Below are positions 1 to 6,102 of a stretch of 12,489 nt of DNA, piece by piece. Position 1 is the first letter of the stretch; every line of letters begins with the position of its first letter. A model generated the notes under the pieces. It did not search any database. It saw nothing but the letters and a program-made list of their open reading frames with translations, and had not been told where the DNA came from. Origin of the DNA: SIG714 sp045629725 (GTDB lineage Bacteria > Bacillota > Clostridia > Oscillospirales > CAG-272). The stretch lies in NCBI GenBank assembly GCA_045629725.1, contig JAZQRT010000073.1:1-12489 (forward strand). Reading direction: 5' to 3'. The position numbers and the translations under genes are program-made.

Positions 1-802
1 CTGTTCCGTCGGGTGAATAGAAGAAGGAAGCATGTCCCGGACCGAAGGCTCCGTTTCCGTAAACAAGGAGGGGACTGTCGTGCTTTTTCCAGTTGTTTTT
101 GTCGCAAAGTGCTCCGCCTGTATGCTCAAGCACCCCAAGGAGGTAGTGATCCGACCAGCATCCGTTTGCAGAGTAGATGATAAAGAGGCGATCGTTTTTC
201 TCAACGAAGAATCCGCCCTCAACACATGCCCAGTCGCCAACATAGGGAGGAATAAGCTCCCATTCTTTTTCGGCAATAGCAATAGTTACTCCTGTTTCTA
301 TCTTAAGAGTTGTGGGGTCTTCCATTTCATAAATGTCAAGCACCTGTCCGAGCTCGTTGTCAACTCGTGAGTTGCACATGTATTGCTTGCCGTCCTTTGC
401 GATGTAGGACGTGGGGTCAATGGAGAAGATATCGGGAGAGGGCTTGCCAACGAATTCCCAATCTCCAAAGGGGTCGTCAGAAAGGGCACGCATTATGAAA
501 AGTCTTTTCGGACCTCTGCCTTCGGTTATACGTCCGCTTGTGTAGATGTACCATCTGCCGTCAGAGCCGCGGTGCATCTCGGGTGCCCAAATATCACCCC
601 AAATGCCATGCTCATCGCCGTTGGGACGGAATATGATCTTTGATTCGCCCTTTCTGATAATATCCGCAACGTGCTTGGAGCGGAATATCTCCAAATAGTT
701 GTGGCGTGTGAAAATTGAATAATAGTATCCCGTTACCTTATCGTATGTAATAAAAGGATCGGGAGTATCAAAATCTGCGATTGGATTGTGGAATGTATGC
801 AT
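1..802 (-). CDS. GH43 family glycoside hydrolase, C-terminus cut by the window edge
   Basis: The minus strand is open from an ATG at 802 to the left edge: 267 codons and no stop. It carries the glycoside hydrolase family 43 five-bladed beta-propeller signature: D15 in a DPF motif (catalytic base), the IWAPEMH segment near residue 72, D129 in SIDPTSY (pKa-modulating aspartate), E195 in VEGGF (general acid), and GPGHASF near residue 254. GH43 enzymes act as arabinofuranosidases, beta-xylosidases or arabinanases on plant side chains; the exact substrate cannot be told from this fragment. No signal peptide is visible, so it probably acts in the cytoplasm on imported oligosaccharides. The start is supported by an AAGGAGT ribosome binding site at 809-815, with a promoter at 838-866. 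Perhaps 50 C-terminal residues lie outside the window, estimated from typical single-domain length. Confidence 0.9.
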   Translation of the reverse strand, partial: MHTFHNPIADFDTPDPFITYDKVTGYYYSIFTRHNYLEIFRSKHVADIIRKGESKIIFRPNGDEHGIWGDIWAPEMHRGSDGRWYIYTSGRITEGRGPKRLFIMRALSDDPFGDWEFVGKPSPDIFSIDPTSYIAKDGKQYMCNSRVDNELGQVLDIYEMEDPTTLKIETGVTIAIAEKEWELIPPYVGDWACVEGGFFVEKNDRLFIIYSANGCWSDHYLLGVLEHTGGALCDKNNWKKHDSPLLVYGNGAFGPGHASFFYSPDGT

Positions 803-837
803 TTTCAGACTCCTTAAATTTCATATTTTACTTGTTT

Positions 838-866
838 ATTGTATCATAAATCCCATTGTAAGTCAA
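838..866 (-). promoter_or_regulatory. Sigma-A-type promoter for the GH43 gene
   Basis: On the minus strand, -35 TTGACT (861-866) and -10 TACAAT (838-843) are separated by exactly 17 bp. The start codon lies about 35 bp downstream. Its position in the 68-bp gap after the isomerase stop suggests the GH43 gene has its own promoter, although read-through from the isomerase gene is also possible because no terminator is seen between them. Confidence 0.72.
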
Positions 867-870
867 CAAC

Positions 871-1737
871 TTATGAATTAAGTATGCTTTTGAGATTGTT
901 GTACCCCATTTCGATACCATAGAGGGGGTCTTCTATACCTTCAAATTCAAGAGTGAGGTAGCCGTCGTACTCGTTTTCTTTAAGAGATGCAAGACACTGT
1001 GCAACGGGAACGTTGCCCTCTCCGACGATCGTGCCTTTAAGGTGATTTCCTCCGCGGGAGCCGAACCAGCCCTTGTTGGGATCATCTGCCTCGGTGAGCT
1101 GTGATCTGTAAAGAAAATCCTTTGCGTGAGCGTGGCGGGTATAGGGACTAAGGCGCTTGACTGCGGAAACGGTATCTTCGTCGGCACAGAGAAAATTACC
1201 GATATCTACAAGTGCTCCGAAATTCGGCTCGTTTACAGCTCTTATTAATTTTTCAACTCTATCGGAGTCCTGAGAGAAATATCCGTGGTTCTCCGTTGTA
1301 TTGATTATGCCATTTTCTTCCGCGTATTTCGTTATTTCACGGATAGCGGGGGCAATGATCTCAATTGCCTTATCATAGCTTTCAGAGTCCTTCCTGCCGT
1401 CGGGAAAGCCTGAGCTTATATCGTGTCTGAATATCCTGCAGCCGTAAGCCTTTGCAATATCTATATTGCGCTTCACCTTTTCCACTTCTTTTTGGATATC
1501 CTCGCATCTGAGAAAATCCGCACCGGTGCAAAAGCAAACGGGAGTAATGCAGAGCTCCTTGCAGTATTTATTTATATCTCGGGCATATTCAAGATAGTCT
1601 TCGTAAGGAAGCCCTACTTCAACAAAATCCAAGCCCTCAAAGCCGATCTCAGCTGCTTTTTTTATGCAATCCTTTACGCCCGATACTCTGTCATGAGCGT
1701 ACTGATGGAAGCTGTATAAGCTAACACTTAGTTTCAT
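871..1737 (-). CDS. Sugar phosphate isomerase/epimerase, xylose isomerase-like TIM barrel
   Basis: A 288-residue protein of the AP_endonuc_2 / xylose isomerase-like TIM-barrel family, at the usual full length. The expected divalent-metal ligands fall at strand ends: E149 in TTENHG, D178 in LVDIGNF, H202/H204 in HAHAKDF, and E264/E266 in LTLEFEG. Members isomerise or epimerise sugars or sugar derivatives (for example inosose, hydroxypyruvate or tagatose types), but the substrate cannot be assigned from the sequence. It has no signal peptide and should be cytoplasmic. The ATG at 1737 is preferred because the purine-rich GGAAAGGAAAG site ends 8-9 bases upstream. A GTG at 1746 would add three residues but sits against that site. 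It lies between the mannosidase and GH43 genes on the same strand, which suggests a role in processing released sugar, an inference from context only. Confidence 0.85.
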   Translation of the reverse strand: MKLSVSLYSFHQYAHDRVSGVKDCIKKAAEIGFEGLDFVEVGLPYEDYLEYARDINKYCKELCITPVCFCTGADFLRCEDIQKEVEKVKRNIDIAKAYGCRIFRHDISSGFPDGRKDSESYDKAIEIIAPAIREITKYAEENGIINTTENHGYFSQDSDRVEKLIRAVNEPNFGALVDIGNFLCADEDTVSAVKRLSPYTRHAHAKDFLYRSQLTEADDPNKGWFGSRGGNHLKGTIVGEGNVPVAQCLASLKENEYDGYLTLEFEGIEDPLYGIEMGYNNLKSILNS

Positions 1738-1765
1738 GGTTATCACTTTCCTTTCCTTAAAGTTA

Positions 1766-1794
1766 ATTATATATTATCAAAAGAAAATTGTCAA
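1766..1794 (-). promoter_or_regulatory. Perfect-consensus sigma-A promoter for the isomerase gene
   Basis: On the minus strand, -35 TTGACA (1789-1794), a 17-bp spacer and -10 TATAAT (1766-1771): every base matches the housekeeping consensus. The leader before the ATG at 1737 is about 22 nt. It lies just downstream of the mannosidase terminator, so the isomerase gene is a separately started unit. Such a strong core promoter suggests either high constitutive expression or control by a repressor. Confidence 0.85.
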
Positions 1795-1804
1795 TGATTT
1801 GATA

Positions 1805-1848
1805 AAAAGACACATCAGTCAGAGGTTAATCTGAATGATGTGTCTTTT
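1805..1848 (-). terminator. Rho-independent terminator of the GH38 mannosidase gene (hairpin family copy 1)
   Basis: A long inverted repeat: 13 bp (1805-1817 with 1836-1848), one G/A mismatch, then a 5-bp inner stem (TCAGA with TCTGA) and a 6-base loop. The arms contain GACACATCA and TGATGTGTC. Reading from the mannosidase, which ends 21 bp away at 1870, the stem is followed by a run of T. The outer A/T flanks make it symmetrical, so it could also act on the plus strand, but no plus-strand gene points into it. Confidence 0.85.
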
Positions 1849-1869
1849 ACTATTTAATATTTAATGATT

Positions 1870-4800
1870 TTATCTAACCATCATAAGTGAAACGATCTGG
1901 AAGGGTTTAACGGTAAGAGTGATCTTTCCGTCAACAACGGGGATCTCTTCCTTAATATCTTCCAAAATGTTGCAGCGGAATACCTGCTTTACGCCCTCGG
2001 GTACTGTTACGGTGCAGTTGGTCTTGTTGCGTTCTGCCTCGTAAAGACGAACTACAAAAGCATCATCTCTGTATGCCGCAGGCTTGATAGCCTCGCAGAT
2101 CACGTTGTCTGCGGAGATGGACATGAAGGGAGCCTTGGTGTCGGCAGAGCCTTCGGATATAACCGCGGGAACGTTGAGGAGGTAGGATTCACGGATAACG
2201 TTATTTGTTGAGAATCCTTCTGCATGAGGATAGAGTGAGTAGGTCATTTCGTGTACGCCCTCGTCACCTGTTACGTCGGGGTGAGTACCGCCGCGGTGGA
2301 GAGTGAGGCAGAGGTTGCCCTCGTAGGTTGAAAGACCGTACTTGCAGTCATTGAGTATAGCAACGCCAAAGCGTGATTCGGAAAGGTCGCTCCACTTGTA
2401 GTTGCAAACCTCGAATTTAGCTGCTTCGTATTCATTGTTGCGTGTTACGGGGCGGTCTATATGACCGAACTGGATCTCGTTCTTGATGTTCATGCTATTG
2501 ATATCAAGGTCAAATCCCGTTTTAAGCAGGGTATGCTTTTCCTTCCAATCAACAACTGTGTGGAAGTCAACACGCGCGGTGTTTGCATAGAAGATAACAT
2601 CCTGCATAAGCTTTGATGCCTGACCGATAGCGTAGGTAAGGCGGAGAACAAACTGAAGCGCGCCGTTTGAAACAACTTCCATGGAAAGAAGATCATCCTG
2701 TACACGGAGCTTGGACATTGTTTCGATATCAATATCCCAGTTATCATAAGTCTTCGGAACGTCCTCGGCAATATAGATGGTGTTAAGAGGTAAGCCTGCG
2801 TCCTTTTTGATCTCGCGGTCCGCGCGCTTGTCAATAAAGGATACGATTCCGCCCTTGTCGTTAAAGGTAACCTTTGCAAAGGGTGTTTCCAAAACTGTGC
2901 CGTCCCATGCAAAGGGAGATTCAGCAGTGGTGATCTTGTCGCAGGTGGGAAGGGAAACCTGACCCATGGCAGGAATTTCAATTCCGCCCACAGCAACAAC
3001 TGCCTTGCCTGTTACGTCGGTGTAGCTTTGCGCGATCTTGCCCTCGGGGTATACACCTTTATCTTCTATTGTGATCACGTCGTCACGGTCAAAGGAAGTA
3101 GTGTTGAAAAGGGTAATACCCTCACCTGCGAGAAGCTCTGCGGTATAATTATTGCAAATCTCCTTTGCCTTGTCAACAAGCACGTAGTTTTCTGCAACGG
3201 ATTTCTGTGTAACTCCTGTGTAGCAAGTGCCGGGGAGAATGTCGTGGAACTGATTGGTCATCAATACCTTATACATTTCATCGGTGCGCTCGTTCTTGGG
3301 TTTGCCTGCAAGGACGTTGAAGTAGTCCATATCGTGAAGTGCAAATTCTGCCTTACGGTTGGAGCGCTTGATCTCGTGCATCTGTGTGAGAGTTCCGCGG
3401 TGAAGCTCAAGGTAAAGCTCACCTGTGTAGGTGGGAAGCTTATCCCCAACCTTTTCAAGCTCCTGCATAAATTCGCTGATGGTGGTATAACGGCAGTTTA
3501 CAAGTCCGGGAACATTAGTGATACGGCGAGCCTTTTCAAGCATTGCAGGGGTAGGACCGCCGCCGCCGTCACCGTGACCGAAGGAATGGAGTCTTCCCTC
3601 AAAGTGTTCCTTGTTTTTAATGGTATCTATTTGTTTTTGAGTATCCTTTACGTCGGGGGATGTGTCGATGGTATTGAGGTGTGTGAGAACTGTGCTTCCG
3701 TCAATACCCTTCCAATTAAAGGAGGTGAGGGGGAATTCGTTAAGGTCATTCCAGCCCATCTTCGTGGTGTAGAAATACTTAACGTCGGATTCCTTCATGA
3801 TCTGAGGGATCATAGCGTTGTATCCGAATGTATCGGGAAGCCAGAAAGAGTCCGCGGTGTATCCAAATTCATCTCTTGTGAAATGCTGACCGTACATGAA
3901 CTGACGAGCCATTAATTCACCCGAGGTGATATTACAGTCACATTCAACGAAAACACCGCCGTTGGGCTCATATCTGCCCTCGGCAATATATTTCTTCATC
4001 TTTTCATAGAGGTCGGGGTAGTAGTTCTTCATCCATTCAAGGTGAAGGGTAGAGGACTGAATGAACTTGTATTCGGGGTACTGCTCCATAAGCTTAACAA
4101 CGTTTGAATAGGTACGCGCACACTTACGTATAGTTTCGGAAACGGGCCAAAGCCAAGCGGTATCCATATGGGAGTTACCGACAAGACCGATGAAGCCGCG
4201 GGTCGTTTCGGAGGGAGCATGAGCAAGAAGGGGCTTCAAGTGCTCAAGGCATTTTTTAACGGAAGCGTTAACAGCGTCCATCGTGTAGTGAGCGGGATAC
4301 TGAATTATATCGGCAAATACCTTCTCAAGAGCAATCTGTGCGCGGTGACGGAGGAAGTTGCTGTCATCAAGGCTTGTTGCCATCTGTAAAACGATGTTAA
4401 GGTCGAATACGAAGTTATAGATATCCTCGTTTACAGTGCAAATATCAATGCTCTTGAAGGTTTTCTGAAAGTCCTCATCTCTGCCTACGGGAACATCCTT
4501 TCCATAGTGCAGATAGGGGTGGCACTCAGCACAGAAATGATGAGCATAACATTCAAATGCAAGATTAAATGTTTCGCCGCACTTTGCATTTTCTGTGATA
4601 AGCTGAGCGGAGTGCATAATGCCCATGTAGTCGCCCTTACTGTTGAAAATACCGTCGGGAATTCCGTTTTTAAAAAACAGAGTTTCATAGGCGTTTGTAC
4701 GGGGAATAACATAAAGCCTCTTGCCATCGAATTCTTCAGGAACGGTATAACTGCCCATGATCCAAAGGTTCATGTATTCACCGCCCCAGCGGTCGCCTGC

Positions 4801-4968
4801 TTTTATCGGCGAAAGTCCTTCGGTGGGAGGTTTACGAAAATGCTCTTTGGTCTGCATTCCAAGGAGGTTTTCGAGTGATTGGATCTTAGTGTACATAAGA
4901 CCTGAGTATATCTTGTTAAGATTTTCAAGCTTACCAAGTACTCGGTTTGAATAATTAGTGTATATCAT
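1870..4968 (-). CDS. GH38 family alpha-mannosidase
   Basis: A 1032-residue class II alpha-mannosidase, normal for the family. An N-terminal domain (about 1-255) precedes the GH38 catalytic barrel, which opens with GNSHMDTAWLW near residue 264. Zinc ligands H267 and D269, the nucleophile D379 in LPDTFGY, and zinc ligand H465 in FGHGDGGGG are all present. A helical middle domain (about 520-620) and C-terminal beta-sandwich domains follow. The enzyme removes alpha-linked mannose from oligosaccharides such as N-glycan or mannan fragments. No signal peptide is visible at MIYTNYSNRVLGK, so it should act in the cytoplasm on imported glycans. The ATG at 4968 has an AAGGAGATT site a few bases upstream. 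It appears monocistronic, with a promoter at 5003-5031 and a terminator at 1805-1848, and is divergent from the metalloprotein gene at 5190. Confidence 0.96.
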   Translation of the reverse strand: MIYTNYSNRVLGKLENLNKIYSGLMYTKIQSLENLLGMQTKEHFRKPPTEGLSPIKAGDRWGGEYMNLWIMGSYTVPEEFDGKRLYVIPRTNAYETLFFKNGIPDGIFNSKGDYMGIMHSAQLITENAKCGETFNLAFECYAHHFCAECHPYLHYGKDVPVGRDEDFQKTFKSIDICTVNEDIYNFVFDLNIVLQMATSLDDSNFLRHRAQIALEKVFADIIQYPAHYTMDAVNASVKKCLEHLKPLLAHAPSETTRGFIGLVGNSHMDTAWLWPVSETIRKCARTYSNVVKLMEQYPEYKFIQSSTLHLEWMKNYYPDLYEKMKKYIAEGRYEPNGGVFVECDCNITSGELMARQFMYGQHFTRDEFGYTADSFWLPDTFGYNAMIPQIMKESDVKYFYTTKMGWNDLNEFPLTSFNWKGIDGSTVLTHLNTIDTSPDVKDTQKQIDTIKNKEHFEGRLHSFGHGDGGGGPTPAMLEKARRITNVPGLVNCRYTTISEFMQELEKVGDKLPTYTGELYLELHRGTLTQMHEIKRSNRKAEFALHDMDYFNVLAGKPKNERTDEMYKVLMTNQFHDILPGTCYTGVTQKSVAENYVLVDKAKEICNNYTAELLAGEGITLFNTTSFDRDDVITIEDKGVYPEGKIAQSYTDVTGKAVVAVGGIEIPAMGQVSLPTCDKITTAESPFAWDGTVLETPFAKVTFNDKGGIVSFIDKRADREIKKDAGLPLNTIYIAEDVPKTYDNWDIDIETMSKLRVQDDLLSMEVVSNGALQFVLRLTYAIGQASKLMQDVIFYANTARVDFHTVVDWKEKHTLLKTGFDLDINSMNIKNEIQFGHIDRPVTRNNEYEAAKFEVCNYKWSDLSESRFGVAILNDCKYGLSTYEGNLCLTLHRGGTHPDVTGDEGVHEMTYSLYPHAEGFSTNNVIRESYLLNVPAVISEGSADTKAPFMSISADNVICEAIKPAAYRDDAFVVRLYEAERNKTNCTVTVPEGVKQVFRCNILEDIKEEIPVVDGKITLTVKPFQIVSLMMVR

Positions 4969-5002
4969 TGACAGAATCTCCTTAAATTATATATACAACT
5001 AT

Positions 5003-5031
5003 ATTTTACCCACCTCAATGAAAAAAGTCAA
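5003..5031 (-). promoter_or_regulatory. Sigma-A-type promoter for the GH38 gene
   Basis: On the minus strand, -35 TTGACT (5026-5031), a 17-bp spacer and -10 TAAAAT (5003-5008), about 35 bp before the ATG at 4968. It is back to back with the plus-strand promoter at 5071-5099; the 39 bp between the two -35 boxes leave room for a shared regulator. Confidence 0.78.
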
Positions 5032-5070
5032 CAGGTTTTTGATAATTTGTAAAAACATTTTATAAAAGGC

Positions 5071-5099
5071 TTGATTTTTTTGTAAGAATACTTTACAAT
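5071..5099 (+). promoter_or_regulatory. Sigma-A-type promoter for the metalloprotein gene, with overlapping dyad
   Basis: On the plus strand, -35 TTGATT (5071-5076), a 17-bp spacer and -10 TACAAT (5094-5099). An imperfect dyad, TTGTAAG-aata-CTTTACAA (5080-5098), overlaps the spacer and -10 and could be a repressor site. The predicted 5' leader is about 85 nt and begins with a possible hairpin, GTACATT (5106-5112) with AATGTAC (5139-5145). Confidence 0.65.
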
Positions 5100-5189
5100 A
5101 AGGATGTACATTATTCATGCCCATTGGAACAATTTGTAAATGTACGTTTTAACAGCAATTTTTTTCAGCGAGATCAAAGGAGGTTCAAA

Positions 5190-6038
5190 ATGAATAACAC
5201 CACACCCACTATCAATATTGCCGAGAAGGGCATTTCAAAGGAAATGTTCGATGCGTACCTTAAGGATTTTGTTACAACGACCCTTACCGAAAAGGAAGTT
5301 AAACAGGTAGGTACCGTAGACGGCGTGGAATATAAGCTTACGATTCGATTGACAAGATGGACAGGAAGAACCAAGCCCGAGCAGATAGTTGTTCTTTCAA
5401 GACTGTTTTGGGAGTGCTATCCCAAGATGTATAAGCGCTTTGGCAAGGCGGGGAATAGTCCCAAGGCGATCACACTTGATATTGAAAACAGAGGCTATGG
5501 TATAGCATGGAACATGGGAAGGCTTGTTCACTTGCACGATGGATGGCTTGAGAGTTGGAATGAGGATTATGACTGCATAACTCACGAGCTTGCTCATGCA
5601 ATTCAGAATGGATGGGACGAAAAAACTCTTGAATACGAGGGATATATAGAACGCTTTGCCGATGCCTGCCGTTATCTTTACGCTTTTGATGGAGGTAAAT
5701 ATAACGATAAGGGTTGGGAGATGCAAACTATTGAGGGTGAGCCTACACGTGAGGATTCTGTTCGTTTTATAATTTGGTTTGATTATTTCTATTCTACCGA
5801 GGATAATGACCTGTTCCTTAATTATTTTAAGGTATGCTACGATGAAAAGTATCCAACAGCAAATTGGAAGGAAGCATGGGCAGAGATATTTAAGGGCTCA
5901 GCGCTTGAAGGGCGTGATATTGAGGATATTTATGCTGAATATGCCGCAAGTGAGTTTGCAACTCTTTCAACAGGCACTCAAAATGGAGCTCCCTCACCCC
6001 TTCTTTCAAAATATGACGTTCGCCGCCGTGCAAAATAA
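5190..6038 (+). CDS. Putative zinc metalloprotein resembling the basic secretory protein family
   Basis: A 282-residue protein with a clear HELAHAIQ metallopeptidase motif (H132-E133-L134-A135-H136), followed about 18 residues later by YEGYIERFADACR. There E154 and D158 are candidates for the third metal ligand. The HELAH...ERFAD arrangement, followed by SVRFIIWFDYF and a WKEAWAEIF region, resembles the plant basic secretory protein family (PF04450), whose biochemistry is poorly known. Unlike the secreted members, this protein starts MNNTTPTINIAEKG with no signal peptide, so it looks cytoplasmic. The ATG at 5190 was chosen for the strong AAAGGAGGT site at 5176-5184; a TTG at 5124 in the same frame lacks comparable support. 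It is the only long plus-strand gene, divergent from the mannosidase and convergent with the operon at 6103-11134. The family call is from motif memory and should be checked. Confidence 0.82.
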   Translation: MNNTTPTINIAEKGISKEMFDAYLKDFVTTTLTEKEVKQVGTVDGVEYKLTIRLTRWTGRTKPEQIVVLSRLFWECYPKMYKRFGKAGNSPKAITLDIENRGYGIAWNMGRLVHLHDGWLESWNEDYDCITHELAHAIQNGWDEKTLEYEGYIERFADACRYLYAFDGGKYNDKGWEMQTIEGEPTREDSVRFIIWFDYFYSTEDNDLFLNYFKVCYDEKYPTANWKEAWAEIFKGSALEGRDIEDIYAEYAASEFATLSTGTQNGAPSPLLSKYDVRRRAK

Positions 6039-6054
6039 TTGAATTTAGAGTTTA

Positions 6055-6099
6055 AAAAAGACACGTTATTCGGATAAACTCCGAGTGACGTGTCTTTTT
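6055..6099. terminator. Bidirectional terminator between convergent genes (hairpin family copy 2)
   Basis: A 12-bp outer stem (6055-6066 with 6088-6099) contains GACACGT and ACGTGTC, flanked by A runs on the left and T runs on the right. It continues through two G-T wobbles and two A-T pairs into a CGGA/TCCG inner stem with a 5-base loop. It sits 16 bp after the plus-strand stop at 6038 and 4 bp from the minus-strand stop at 6103. The A and T flanks give each strand its own T-tract, so one hairpin serves both genes. Its outer arms match the terminators at 1805 and 11298. Confidence 0.9.
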
Positions 6100-6102
6100 G
6101 TG

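Noticed and set aside
32..643. Several plus-strand frames near the left edge
   Set aside because: The minus strand encodes an unbroken GH43 domain with all catalytic motifs over the same bases, so these are antisense shadows.
1738..1746. GTG start at 1746 for the isomerase
   Set aside because: It would touch the purine-rich ribosome binding site. The ATG at 1737 has proper spacing and gives the usual family N-terminus.
3028..3915. A 295-codon open frame on the plus strand inside the mannosidase gene
   Set aside because: It lies fully antisense to the conserved GH38 catalytic and middle regions, has no ribosome binding site or promoter of note, and its translation is Val/Cys-rich without domain features. 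It is a shadow of the real gene.
5124..5189. Earlier TTG start for the metalloprotein
   Set aside because: The strong AAAGGAGGT site at 5176-5184 points to the ATG at 5190. The extra residues look like translated leader sequence.
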